Source: an uncultured Flavobacteriales bacterium (GTDB lineage: Bacteria > Bacteroidota > Bacteroidia > Flavobacteriales_E > Vicingaceae). From it: 64,000 nt of DNA. Under the pieces are notes generated by a model. That model saw only the letters and a list, made by a program, of their open reading frames with translations. It was not told the DNA's origin and made no database searches. The stretch is taken from positions 37,594 through 101,593 of the forward strand of contig CAJQLW010000019.1 in assembly GCA_905479325.1 (NCBI GenBank), given 5' to 3'. Positions 18,456-27,099 of this stretch are shown piece by piece. Each line of letters opens with the position of its first letter. Position 1 is the stretch's first letter. Both the position numbers and the translations under genes were made by a program.

Positions 18456-18542
18456 AATTATTTAGATTTAAGGAAACTCCAACTAGATGTTTCGTAGTTA
18501 TTTAATTTATGATTTTAATTTTTATCATTTAAACTTTATAGA

Positions 18543-20135
18543 TTAGGCGCTTTTTGGAATTTGATTAAAAAAGTCAACAAAGCTTTCTGGATTATCAACG
18601 GTCCCCCTTTCAGAGTGGATTTTAATACTGATATTTCGCTGACGAGCCTTTATGGCGAAGTCCTCTAATATTTCAATTATATCATAATCCAGGAAACGGG
18701 TTTCTTTTACATCCAACTCTAAAAGTGTCCCTTCTGGAAGGGCATCTAACTCTTTTAGGATGGCTCCTTTATTAATGAAAGTAACTTCCTCAGCCAAAGT
18801 CATCTTAATTCGATGCTTTCCGTTGCTCTTATCCTCTATATGTAAGAAGTGGGAATTTTGAAAACTCTTGATCAAGATGACAACAATTCCAACTGCTAAT
18901 CCCAATCCGATACCTACCAATAAGTCTGTAAAAACAATCCCCAAAATCGTAACTATAAATGGTGTAAATTGTTCCCACCCCAATTGGAACATGGTTTTAA
19001 ATAGGGCTGGCTTAGCCAGATTGTACCCAACAATAAGCAATATCGCTGCAAGTACAGAAAGAGGTATTTTATTCAGTAAAGTTGGTATTAACAATACGGA
19101 AATTAACAAGAAAAAACCGTGCACTATGGCTGAAAGTTTTGATTTCCCACCAGACTGAATATTGGCAGAACTTCTGACAATAACTTGAGTTACGGGTAGG
19201 CCTCCAATCATACCTGAAAGAAAGTTCCCAGCACCTTGAGCGATCAGCTCTCTGTTCGTAGGAGTCACGCGTTTATCAGGATCTAATTTGTCCGTAGCTT
19301 CTACACAAAGTAAGGTTTCTAAACTGGCAACCAAAGCAATTGTAAATGCAGTTACCCAAATGTCAGGATTTGAAATCTGATCAAAGTTGGGAAAACTGAA
19401 TTGACCCAGGAAGGAGCTAAAATCACTTGGAACAGGAACGGAAACCAATTGCTCCGCTTTAATTTGCCAGAACGCACTACCTTCGGTAAACACAGCGTAA
19501 ATAATTCCTACCACCACAGCGACTAATGGACCTTGAATCAATTGAAAAATCTTTCCTTTTTTACTGAGTACTTTAGACCACAACAACAAGATTCCCAAGC
19601 TAGCCGCAGCAATTAGTGTAGCTCCTGGGCTGATGTAATTGATTAAGTTAAAAATTCCCGTAAATGAATTTTCGCCATCAGACTGTAAAAATGAAAAGTC
19701 TGCCTCTGGACTGTCGTATCCAAAAAAGTAAGGAATTTGTTTCAATATAATAATGATTCCAATCCCTGTCAGCATTCCTTTAATTACAGAAGAAGGAAAA
19801 TAATATCCAATGATTCCTGCTCGGAGTATTCCAAAAATAAATTGAATGATTCCTCCTAACACAACTGCTAAAAGAAAATTTTCAAAACCTCCTAAACTTC
19901 CGATCGCCGTAAGTACAATTGCTGCTAGTCCAGCAGCAGGTCCACTGACCCCTACATGCGATCCACTAAGACTACCAACTACTATCCCTCCAATAATTCC
20001 AGCTATTAAACCAGAAAACAGAGGTGCCCCACTAGCAAGTGCAATACCTAAACACAGCGGTAGGGCAACAAAGAAAACCACAATACTTGCAGGTAAATCG
20101 TGTTTTAAGTTTGATAATAAATTTGAATTTTTCAT
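18543..20135 (-). CDS. SulP family anion transporter with STAS domain
   Basis: A 530-residue inner-membrane carrier with about 10-12 hydrophobic segments and a C-terminal cytoplasmic STAS domain (~430-525, LPEGTLLELDVKETRFLDYD). The motif ASGAPLFSGLIAGIIGGIVVG is typical of SulP proteins, which carry sulfate, bicarbonate or other anions. Next to a carbonic anhydrase, bicarbonate is the more likely substrate (inference from context). An inverted repeat at 20148-20165 lies just upstream and could be an operator. Confidence 0.93.
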   Translation of the reverse strand: MKNSNLLSNLKHDLPASIVVFFVALPLCLGIALASGAPLFSGLIAGIIGGIVVGSLSGSHVGVSGPAAGLAAIVLTAIGSLGGFENFLLAVVLGGIIQFIFGILRAGIIGYYFPSSVIKGMLTGIGIIIILKQIPYFFGYDSPEADFSFLQSDGENSFTGIFNLINYISPGATLIAAASLGILLLWSKVLSKKGKIFQLIQGPLVAVVVGIIYAVFTEGSAFWQIKAEQLVSVPVPSDFSSFLGQFSFPNFDQISNPDIWVTAFTIALVASLETLLCVEATDKLDPDKRVTPTNRELIAQGAGNFLSGMIGGLPVTQVIVRSSANIQSGGKSKLSAIVHGFFLLISVLLIPTLLNKIPLSVLAAILLIVGYNLAKPALFKTMFQLGWEQFTPFIVTILGIVFTDLLVGIGLGLAVGIVVILIKSFQNSHFLHIEDKSNGKHRIKMTLAEEVTFINKGAILKELDALPEGTLLELDVKETRFLDYDIIEILEDFAIKARQRNISIKIHSERGTVDNPESFVDFFNQIPKSA

Positions 20136-20147
20136 ATAATTTTTTTG

Positions 20148-20165
20148 ACGACCATAATCGGTCGT
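20148..20165. promoter_or_regulatory. Palindromic operator candidate upstream of the SulP gene
   Basis: ACGACC (20148-20153) and GGTCGT (20160-20165) form a perfect 6-bp inverted repeat around ATAATC, 13 bases before the SulP ATG. GACC/GGTC dyads are typical of TetR-family operators, and a TetR gene is the next gene but one. Confidence 0.5.
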
Positions 20166-20201
20166 TCTGTTTGTTTATTTTAATATAGTGTGAGTAATAC
20201 T

Positions 20202-20220
20202 TAAGGAAAGTGATTCCTTA
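20202..20220 (-). terminator. Hairpin at the end of the TetR-small ORF unit
   Basis: TAAGGAA (20202-20208) and TTCCTTA (20214-20220) form a 7-bp stem with a five-base loop that includes the stop codon of the small ORF. There is no clear U tract, so termination is uncertain. Confidence 0.35.
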
Positions 20221-20556
20221 TGAAAGGGTAATATGTGATTCAGGAGGAGGTATATGAATCTCGATAATTGAATTGCTGTAAAAATCTAAAGCCGCATGCA
20301 ATAAACTGAACTTTTCTGACAATAGCTTTATGTTTTCAGCCAAAAACTGATGCTGAATTTTAATATCGTCAACTTCTCTCTTATCCTCTTTTTCTTCCTC
20401 GCTGTCTTCTTGAAAATAAATATTGACTAATTCGTATGAATTTTCATTTAATAAGGATAAAGACTCTAGAGTAGTTAAAAGTGTAAGCGATGACAACACC
20501 CCAATCACAAAAAGGTACTTCATTACATCAGCCGATAAAATTCTTTGAAGTCTCAT
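20218..20556 (-). CDS. Small putative exported protein coupled to the TetR gene
   Basis: A 112-residue frame whose ATG overlaps the TetR stop (ATGA). A hydrophobic stretch follows the second Met (MKYLFVIGVLSSLTLLTTLE, possible start at 20523), then an acidic segment (FQEDSEEEKEDKREVDD) and a helical tail. It could be a secreted or anchored periplasmic protein. I do not recognise the family. Its tight coupling to the regulator and closeness to SulP suggest a role in the same module. Confidence 0.6.
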   Translation of the reverse strand: MRLQRILSADVMKYLFVIGVLSSLTLLTTLESLSLLNENSYELVNIYFQEDSEEEKEDKREVDDIKIQHQFLAENIKLLSEKFSLLHAALDFYSNSIIEIHIPPPESHITLS

Positions 20557-21224
20557 CTTTTTAAAGTGTCCGTGACTAGTTTTTTATAAAATTCAACTAT
20601 GTTATTCTTTCCTTCCTCGCAGTCTGTTAAAGCGGGTAAATGCTTTGAAAAATAGCGTTGATGATGAGCTCCTTCTATAATGGTAGAAATCAGCATATGA
20701 GGGTATTTGAAGTTGGGATTTACCCCTAATACAAATTCAGTCACTCGATCTACTACACGTGTGTAGGTCTTGTAAAATCCTTTTTCATTTTCTTTTTCAA
20801 CCTCTTTTGTATGATACGCTTTAGAAGATTCGGCTATGATAATTTTATTTAGTGTAACCTCATTGATAAAAGTAAAATTATTGTCCTCTTTGACCTCTTC
20901 TGTAAGGAGTTGTATGGCTTTTTCAAGCTTTTCTTCTTCACTTTCGATATTGGTCGTTGCAAAGACCAATTTGTATTCAATCCAACTCCAATACCAATTG
21001 ACCAGGTAAACTAGAAAGGAGTGTTTGCTTTCAAAATATCTGTAAATGGAACTTTCATTAGAGTTAATTCTACTGCCTAACTTTTTAAAAGTAAAGGCTT
21101 CATAACCCAACTCGTGTATCATCTCAATGCCGTATTCCACTATTCTTCTTCCCAAGTCTGAAGACTCGGGATCCTTACAAAAAAGACATGAATCGGTTGT
21201 TATATGAATTTGTAATTCTTCCAT
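20553..21224 (-). CDS. TetR/AcrR family transcriptional regulator
   Basis: A 223-residue regulator with an N-terminal helix-turn-helix (~28-72; AFTFKKLGSRINSNESSIYRYF) that matches the TetR DNA-binding domain, and a divergent all-helical ligand domain. It has an unusual Cys pair near the start (CLFC, 14-17). It probably controls itself and the SulP-carbonic anhydrase pair: the two upstream regions share AGTATTACT (21243-21251; complement at 20193-20201). Confidence 0.9.
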   Translation of the reverse strand: MEELQIHITTDSCLFCKDPESSDLGRRIVEYGIEMIHELGYEAFTFKKLGSRINSNESSIYRYFESKHSFLVYLVNWYWSWIEYKLVFATTNIESEEEKLEKAIQLLTEEVKEDNNFTFINEVTLNKIIIAESSKAYHTKEVEKENEKGFYKTYTRVVDRVTEFVLGVNPNFKYPHMLISTIIEGAHHQRYFSKHLPALTDCEEGKNNIVEFYKKLVTDTLKR

Positions 21225-21238
21225 TGAGGATGCAAATA

Positions 21239-21255
21239 TAATAGTATTACTATTA
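21239..21255. promoter_or_regulatory. 17-bp palindrome upstream of the TetR gene
   Basis: TAATAGTATTACTATTA is a perfect dyad (8-bp arms around a central T), 15 bases before the TetR ATG. It is a plausible autoregulatory operator. Confidence 0.5.
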
Positions 21256-21302
21256 AAAACGTGAATTTCTCTTAATTTTTTTATAACAAGCTGAAAATGG
21301 GT

Positions 21303-22097
21303 TTATTCCATTTGAGTTTTAGTGCCCTCCATCAAAACAGATCGGGTTTTAAAATGGTTATCTATCTTTTGGAGTAGCATTAATTCTGAGGTAAATTGCC
21401 AATCAAAGTTAACCGATTGGTTTGCTGGATGTCTATGATGATCTTGATCGAGTATATAACCTTCAGGTTTGTTCAATATACGTGTTTGACTGTAGACTTC
21501 TTCAAACTTTGCTCTAACTTGATTAAACTCTGCTTTCATCTCGTTCAATGTTTCCAGGGCATCTGCTTCTTGAGTATCAGTTTGAGCAATATCAAAAGTA
21601 TTTAAGGTTTCCATCAATCAGAAATTGTAATCCACTAGATTTCCCACTTGATTGTACACTTTCAAATTGTAGTCCGCTTTGGTTCCCTCAGTTTGAATTT
21701 GCTGTAAAGTGTTTTGAACTTTTTCTACTATTTTCCGTTGAGCTTCTAATTTGGCAAGACGTTCAGCGTATTTTTCTGACCATGCGCCTTTATTGTCAAA
21801 ATCCGGTAGATCAATTATATGTTCTTCAATTGGATTTTCCCGCTGGTTTAACGAGTTTCTGTGGATGCCCTCTTCTACTAAAAGATTGGTCCAAACACCT
21901 ACAGGTTTGTCAAGTGCATCGATAAAGGCATAATCTTCCGATTGAAAACGAGGGCGAAACTTACGGTGTCGATAGGCTTTTTTAAACTCCTCTTTGGAGC
22001 GTTTTAATCCACCCCAACTAAATTCTGCAAAGGCATTAATTCCCCTTTTGTACAACTCAAAATGAGGGGAATCGTCGTCCCAAAGGGTAAGCAGCAA
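21303..22097 (-). pseudogene. C-terminal remnant of a GH20 beta-N-acetylhexosaminidase with an internal stop
   Basis: From about 22097 downward the minus strand encodes LTLWDDDSPHFELYKRGINA, then FAEFSWGGLKRSKEEFKKAY, later RNSLNQRENPIEEHIIDLPD, which I recognise as the C-terminal third of Bacteroidetes GH20-type enzymes. The frame is broken by one TGA at 21618-21620 and resumes in the same frame (ETLNTFDIAQ..., ILNKPEGYILDQDHHRHPAN) to 21303. The catalytic domain upstream is missing. It is therefore a truncated and nonsense-mutated relic, probably non-functional. Confidence 0.75.
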
Positions 22098-22118
22098 GCT
22101 ATTCAGAGAGGAATTTAG

Positions 22119-22190
22119 CTTGAAGAAAACATTATAGAAAATGCTATTTGGTTGGAGACTCAGAACAAGGAGGGGAGAGACGTTAAATAG
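22119..22190 (+). pseudogene. Possible C-terminal remnant of the interrupted membrane-protein gene
   Basis: In one plus frame this stretch reads LEENIIENAIWLETQNKEGR followed by DVK and a stop (22188-22190), preceded by a stop at 22116-22118. It looks like a natural protein C-terminus and starts where the GH20 homology ends. Together with 17757-17828 it would be the other half of one gene split by the island. Evidence is composition and position only. Confidence 0.3.
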
Positions 22191-22771
22191 TGCTTTTTTA
22201 TTAACAGTTGTCCTAATTTTACTTTAACTTTTCAGTTTAATATGTTGGGGTTGTTATTGGAGAGTGTCTTGAATTTTTCAGAAGGGGCCATGTAATTTTA
22301 GGTGGAGGAATGAACGATTATTTATATTTACCACCGAAAATGAAAAATTTTAATCTAATATTTTTTAGGTTAAATACTAGTGTATATTGACACTTGAGCG
22401 GCAGATGTTGATGAAAGTAATTGGTGTGGTTTTGAGATGAAGCTTTGTTATTTTATTACTACAGGTAAGAAGTTCAGTTTTGTCCACATGCAGAGTTACT
22501 AAGTCCTTGCAATATAATAGAGTTAAATAGGTTCTTTTTTACTAGAAATTGATATAAAAAGAGAGCTATTATTTTTAACTTGAAGAAGTTCTTCATTAAG
22601 TTTCGATTAAATTATGTAGCTAATAAATTAAGGATGAAGGAATCATTACATTTGCTGCTTTTATATTTTGATAAGCACATTTTATATGCCTGTTTTTAAC
22701 GAGTTTGTGTTTTTTAAGAAGCATAATGTTGAAGCAAATTAAAAAAGCAAAAGGGTGGAAATTAATCAGGA
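22191..22771. other. 581-base gene-free stretch
   Basis: AT-rich DNA with no frame longer than about 30 codons that looks like protein, no tRNA-like fold and no long inverted repeat. It may be the decayed flank of the island or a long leader of the gene at 22772. Confidence 0.5.
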
Positions 22772-24181
22772 ATGGACATGAAAATAAATCGAGATTACCT
22801 CATAAATACAGTACTTTTATTCATATCGGTATTTGTATTGATAATTCCTGCACTTAAAAACGGGTATCCTATACTTTTTTCTGACTCTGGAACTTACCTT
22901 TCTTCCGGTCATTCCGGATATGTTCCGGTGGACCGGCCTATTTTATATGGAATTTTTGTTAGGCACATTAGCCTATCTTGGAGTGTTTGGCTGGTAGTAA
23001 TTATGCAATCTATTCTGTTTAACTATTGTTTATTCTTGATATCCAAGTTTATTATTAAAGCAAAGAACCCAGTAAGAGTTCAAGCAGTTATGTCAGTAGC
23101 TTTAGCTTTGGGCACAGGAATAGGGTATTACAGCAGCTTGGTAATTGCGGACATATTTGCATCTATTTCTGTGTTAACTATGTTCTTTTTACTTACAATT
23201 GACAAGAAAGAGAAGTTTCACATTGCGGCACTATCGATCTTGTTAATTTTGTCAATAGGCGTTCATTTATCTCACATTCCACTAATTGCCGGAATATCCG
23301 TACTTGTGGGGGCATACTTGTTCTTTGTAAAAAAAGAGGCTTTCAAACGTTATTTTAAAAGAGTTGTATACGTGGCAGGGTTGTCTGTTGCTACTCTGTT
23401 ATTACTTGCAACAATAAACTACAGCTATGATGTTGGCTTTAAAGTTTCAAGGACAAACAATATAATACTCGCCACTAGATATATAGAAAGTGGTATTGCT
23501 AACCGGTATTTAAAACAACATTGTGAAGATCCAGACTTTAATCCACCCTACGCCAACTTATGTAACTATACAGATAAATTTGGGCAATGGTATGCTGCAG
23601 GCAATTATTTGTACGAAGATAATAGCCCGTTATATGATGGCCCCTGTATTGAGAAAGGTTGGACGAATTGTTGGATTGAAAAAAACGAGGCTTATGGTCA
23701 GCTAGTAAAGGATATTTTGTCGGAAAAAGAGTTTAGAAATGATTTTTTTGCATTGGCAGTCACTGGAACGCTGAAGCAATTTTTTACTTTCGATCAAACG
23801 CATTTAATCCCTTTGAAATTAGAACATGTAATAAAGAAGTACTACGTAGACGATCTTTACCAATATCAAAACTCAACTCAATATAAAGAGACTTTGCGGT
23901 TTGAGTTTTCTAGTATAGTTGAGGTTTTTGTATTTAACATTTCATTAGTTCTTTTAATTACTATCTTTTTTAAATACTGGGGACGTTTGAACACTACGGA
24001 GAAACTCTTTATTTTGAGCATATTCATGTGTTTAATTGTCAATTCGTTTACTACAGCTACCTTGTCAAATGTAATTCCACGATACCAAGGAAGAGTATCG
24101 TTTTTGCTTCCTTTAGCAGTTATGACTGTCATATTTAGATTTTTAAAACAGAAAAAGCATACAATTAAAATAGAACCTTAA
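22772..24181 (+). CDS. Polytopic membrane protein, possibly GT-C glycosyltransferase
   Basis: A 469-residue protein with roughly 10 hydrophobic segments. After the first TM it carries SDSGTYLSSGHSGYVP (D38), a position where GT-C enzymes keep catalytic acidic residues, and a large extracytoplasmic loop (~215-310) rich in Cys, Tyr and Asn. Lying in a cluster with two polyprenyl-phosphate-type GT2 genes, it is a candidate for transferring lipid-linked sugar outside the membrane. No specific family is recognised. An ATG two codons downstream is an alternative start. Confidence 0.6.
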   Translation: MDMKINRDYLINTVLLFISVFVLIIPALKNGYPILFSDSGTYLSSGHSGYVPVDRPILYGIFVRHISLSWSVWLVVIMQSILFNYCLFLISKFIIKAKNPVRVQAVMSVALALGTGIGYYSSLVIADIFASISVLTMFFLLTIDKKEKFHIAALSILLILSIGVHLSHIPLIAGISVLVGAYLFFVKKEAFKRYFKRVVYVAGLSVATLLLLATINYSYDVGFKVSRTNNIILATRYIESGIANRYLKQHCEDPDFNPPYANLCNYTDKFGQWYAAGNYLYEDNSPLYDGPCIEKGWTNCWIEKNEAYGQLVKDILSEKEFRNDFFALAVTGTLKQFFTFDQTHLIPLKLEHVIKKYYVDDLYQYQNSTQYKETLRFEFSSIVEVFVFNISLVLLITIFFKYWGRLNTTEKLFILSIFMCLIVNSFTTATLSNVIPRYQGRVSFLLPLAVMTVIFRFLKQKKHTIKIEP

Positions 24182-24201
24182 TGGTATTCATCAAACGTCA
24201 A

Positions 24202-24229
24202 TTTAACTAAAGATGGGGTTTTAGTTAAA
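24202..24229. other. 10-bp stem hairpin between the two membrane-protein genes
   Basis: TTTAACTAAA (24202-24211) and TTTAGTTAAA (24220-24229) are perfect complements around an 8-base loop. The plus-strand side is followed by A residues rather than T, so it is not a standard terminator for the upstream gene. Confidence 0.4.
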
Positions 24230-24299
24230 AAAAGTGATAGTAAGTTCAAAAGAATCAAACATCAGTATTGGAAAAACCGGAGTGAAAAAGTATAGTTAA

Positions 24300-25685
24300 A
24301 TGGGAAAAAAGTTTATAAATATTAAGTTATCATTCCTTGCTATTGTGGTTTGCTTTCTAGTAGCATTGACCGTGCACTTTGATCATAAAGTGTGGAGAAA
24401 TTCAAACGCTGTAATTGCAAACGAAGCAATGTCATATTATACATATCTGCCCGCATTTTTTATTTTTCAAGATGCATCTCTCCATTATGTAAGCACTACG
24501 AGTAACCAAGTACGAGATAAGATTTACTATGATAAAACTCCAGAAGGGAAAAGAGTAATAAAAAAGACAATGGGTGTTGCATATCTATACTTCCCATTTT
24601 TTATTGTAGCCAATCAATTTACTCCGTTATTGGGTTATACCCAAAATGGATATACCAAACTTTATGAAGAGGCCTTAGTGCTATCCTCTCTCTTTTATTA
24701 TTTATTAGGCTTATATTTTTTACTCAAAATCGTGAGAAAATATGCCTCTGATCTCGCTAGTTTCTGGACTGTTTTAATAATTGGTTTAGGGACAAATATT
24801 CTTAATTATGTAACGAACGAACCTTTGATGTCTCATGTTTATAGCTTTTGTACAATAACGCTATTTATATTTTACACGATAAAGTGGAGTGATAGCAAAA
24901 AAGAGAAACACCTGTCAATGTTACTTTTTTTGTTAGGAATCAATGTGTTGATAAATCCTGTAAACCTGTTTTTGATTCTATTTCCGGTAGCCTTAGGGGC
25001 TGAAAGCTGGCGAGCAATTATAAATAAAGTGAAAGACTTGGTTTTACCGTTAAAGAAATTACCTTTCAGGTTCTTTTATTTTATCCTACCCATTTTACCG
25101 CAGCTTCTTTATTGGAAGTACAATACTGGGGAATGGTTTTATTTTGAACTTCCTGCAGGAGAATCCTATTTTTTCAGTCAGCCTAAAATTTTAGAAGGCT
25201 TGTTTGCCTTTAGAAAAGGCTGGCTTGTTTATACTCCCTTAATGAGTTTGTTTTTTATTGGATTATTATTCAATTTCAAAAAATTCCATAAGGACAAGGC
25301 TGTAATTACCGTTTTTTCTGCGACTATCCTTTTCATCACATATTCTTGTTGGTGTTGGTGGTATGGAGGCTCTTTTAGCGCTAGAGCGTTAATTGATTAT
25401 TACGCAATTTTTGCTATTCCTATTGCTATTGTACTACATCAGGTTTTCGTAACGAAAAAAGCATACTTAAAGGTAATTATTCCCATTGTGATTTCAGGTT
25501 TTATTTATTTGAATCAAGTTCAGTTATTTCAATACAGAAGTGGCCTTTTGCATTGGGATAGCATGACCAAAGAAGCTTATTGGGAAATGTTTTTAAAGAC
25601 CGACCCAGATCAAGAAACTAAGAAAAGATACTTAGGCTTTCTGGAAAGACCAAATTACAAGTTGGCGAAACAGGGAGATCGTTAG
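24300..25685 (+). CDS. Polytopic membrane protein, possibly GT-C glycosyltransferase
   Basis: A 461-residue protein with about 10-11 hydrophobic helices. The first extracytoplasmic loop (VHFDHKVWRNSNAVIANEAM, ~25-44) and SYYTYLPAFFIFQD have the layout of GT-C-like proteins of Bacteroidetes that lie near GT2 genes. Later motifs include FRKGWLVYTPLM and SCWCWWYGGSFSARALIDY, the latter shared by many such proteins. The precise reaction is unknown. It follows the gene ending at 24181 by 118 bases and precedes the second GT2 gene. Confidence 0.65.
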   Translation: MGKKFINIKLSFLAIVVCFLVALTVHFDHKVWRNSNAVIANEAMSYYTYLPAFFIFQDASLHYVSTTSNQVRDKIYYDKTPEGKRVIKKTMGVAYLYFPFFIVANQFTPLLGYTQNGYTKLYEEALVLSSLFYYLLGLYFLLKIVRKYASDLASFWTVLIIGLGTNILNYVTNEPLMSHVYSFCTITLFIFYTIKWSDSKKEKHLSMLLFLLGINVLINPVNLFLILFPVALGAESWRAIINKVKDLVLPLKKLPFRFFYFILPILPQLLYWKYNTGEWFYFELPAGESYFFSQPKILEGLFAFRKGWLVYTPLMSLFFIGLLFNFKKFHKDKAVITVFSATILFITYSCWCWWYGGSFSARALIDYYAIFAIPIAIVLHQVFVTKKAYLKVIIPIVISGFIYLNQVQLFQYRSGLLHWDSMTKEAYWEMFLKTDPDQETKKRYLGFLERPNYKLAKQGDR

Positions 25686-25778
25686 GTTTTATTTGAATGT
25701 AATGCAGGTGGGAAATAACCACAAACTCCAACTCTAATATTGATACTATAAAGTTGTTATTTAGTGTATTTTTATTTT

Positions 25779-26504
25779 ATGAGAGGTTTAATCATAATCC
25801 CTTGCTATAATGAAGAAATGCGCCTTCAACAAGAGCGTTTTAAACTGTTTTTTGAGAAAAATACACTCCTTCATTTTCTTTTTGTAAACGATGGTAGCAC
25901 TGATAATACCTTAGATGTTTTACGCCAAATGCATCAAGCTTTTCCGCAGCAAGTTACTGTCTTAGACGTAAAGCAAAACGGAGGGAAAGCAGAAGCGATT
26001 CGACAAGGAATGCTTGCTTCATTTGATTTGAACTACGACTACTTTGCTTATTTTGATGCGGACTTAGCAACTCCATTAGAAGAGATACCAAGACTGCTGA
26101 GTTATGCCCAGAAAGAGCCCCAACCTTATTTGATTATGGGGAGCCGAATAAAGCTTTTGGGGTCTACAGATATTCAACGCAAGTTAAGCCGGCACTACAT
26201 AGGAAGAATCTTTGCAACAATTGTTAGTAATATGTTGTCCTTGCCAATTTACGATACTCAGTGCGGGGCAAAATTGCTAAGAAAAGAGGTTGTACCAATG
26301 CTGTTTGACCAACCTTTTTTGTCAAAGTGGTTATTTGATGTAGAGTTGTTTTTTCGATTGAAGAAACACTTTAATGACTCCGCTTCAAGAATTATTGAAG
26401 TACCTCTGAAAAAATGGGAAGATGTGGCTGGGTCTAAAATTTCATTTACTTACTTTTTAAAAGCGCCCCTCGATTTACTTCGAATTTACATGCGCTATAA
26501 ATAA
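25779..26504 (+). CDS. Family 2 glycosyltransferase (dolichyl/undecaprenyl-phosphate glucosyltransferase-like)
   Basis: About 241 residues from the ATG at 25779; a GTG 15 bases upstream would add MYFYF-like residues and is less likely. GLIIIPCYNEEMRL and FVNDGSTDNT bind the nucleotide sugar and YFDADLATP is the DxD site. The layout, including SRIKLLGS...R and YDTQCGAKLL, resembles ALG5/polyprenyl-phosphate glucosyltransferases. It probably makes the lipid-linked donor used by neighbouring membrane proteins. It ends directly against the convergent gene at 26505. Confidence 0.85.
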   Translation: MRGLIIIPCYNEEMRLQQERFKLFFEKNTLLHFLFVNDGSTDNTLDVLRQMHQAFPQQVTVLDVKQNGGKAEAIRQGMLASFDLNYDYFAYFDADLATPLEEIPRLLSYAQKEPQPYLIMGSRIKLLGSTDIQRKLSRHYIGRIFATIVSNMLSLPIYDTQCGAKLLRKEVVPMLFDQPFLSKWLFDVELFFRLKKHFNDSASRIIEVPLKKWEDVAGSKISFTYFLKAPLDLLRIYMRYK

Positions 26505-27041
26505 TTACCTCAACTTTCCAACCAACTTAAAATAGTCTTTTAAGGTGGTTAGCAAAGAAGCTTTTTCCTCTTCAGAAAAGGGAATTTTAGTGGCACTATT
26601 TAACAGCCACAAGTCTGCTTTTCGATCTAGCTGCTCGAATAGTTCAGCTGCAAAAACGTAATGTGCTCTATTGTTTTCTCCGTCCAGTTTCACAATTCCA
26701 GTTTCATTTTCGTAATGCCACTCAACGCTAAAATTATCATATTTAGATTCTACAATAATGTAGCTTTCATCCATTAACCAGTTGTTAACCAAAATAAAAC
26801 TTAAGGCGTCATTCCTACTGCCAATTCTGTATAGCATAAATCGGGCATCTTCTCGTTCTTCTTTGTCATAAAAATAAGAGCGCATATTTTTAAAGTATAA
26901 CTCACTTGAGTTGGTACTTGTAAATGCAATTTCTTGAAGGTTAATTTGCTTTGCTTTAGGACCAAATATCGAGTATGTTATAATAAACAACAGTGTTGCT
27001 CCTACAAAGTACAGAAACCATTTCTGGAGTTCATTTTTCAT
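26505..27041 (-). CDS. Membrane-anchored hypothetical protein
   Basis: About 178 residues from the ATG at 27041 (MKNELQKWFLYFVGATLLF); a TTG 21 bases upstream is less likely. A single N-terminal TM (~8-26) is followed by a soluble domain with DESYIIVESKYDNFSVEWHY and a helical C-terminus (EEEKASLLTTLKDYFKLVGK). No domain is recognised. Its stop abuts the convergent GT2 stop. Confidence 0.6.
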   Translation of the reverse strand: MKNELQKWFLYFVGATLLFIITYSIFGPKAKQINLQEIAFTSTNSSELYFKNMRSYFYDKEEREDARFMLYRIGSRNDALSFILVNNWLMDESYIIVESKYDNFSVEWHYENETGIVKLDGENNRAHYVFAAELFEQLDRKADLWLLNSATKIPFSEEEKASLLTTLKDYFKLVGKLR

Positions 27042-27066
27042 AATTAAATAACAAAACTGCAATCTT

Positions 27067-27094
27067 TTTGTTAACTAAAATGAGATTAAATTTG
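27067..27094 (+). promoter_or_regulatory. Putative promoter of the crtZ-like gene, very short leader
   Basis: TTTG (27067-27070) is followed after 16 bases by TAAATTTG (27087-27094), matching the Bacteroidetes -33/-7 pattern. The -7 box ends 5 bases before the ATG at 27100, which implies little or no 5' untranslated leader. Confidence 0.5.
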
Positions 27095-27099
27095 CACCT

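Noticed and set aside
22140..22225. Short plus-strand frame starting at ATG 22141 (about 28 codons)
   Set aside because: Too short, no start signal, and a better protein-like frame overlaps it.
24202..24229. Hairpin as an intrinsic terminator of the gene ending at 24181
   Set aside because: The stem is followed by A residues, not T, in the direction of transcription.
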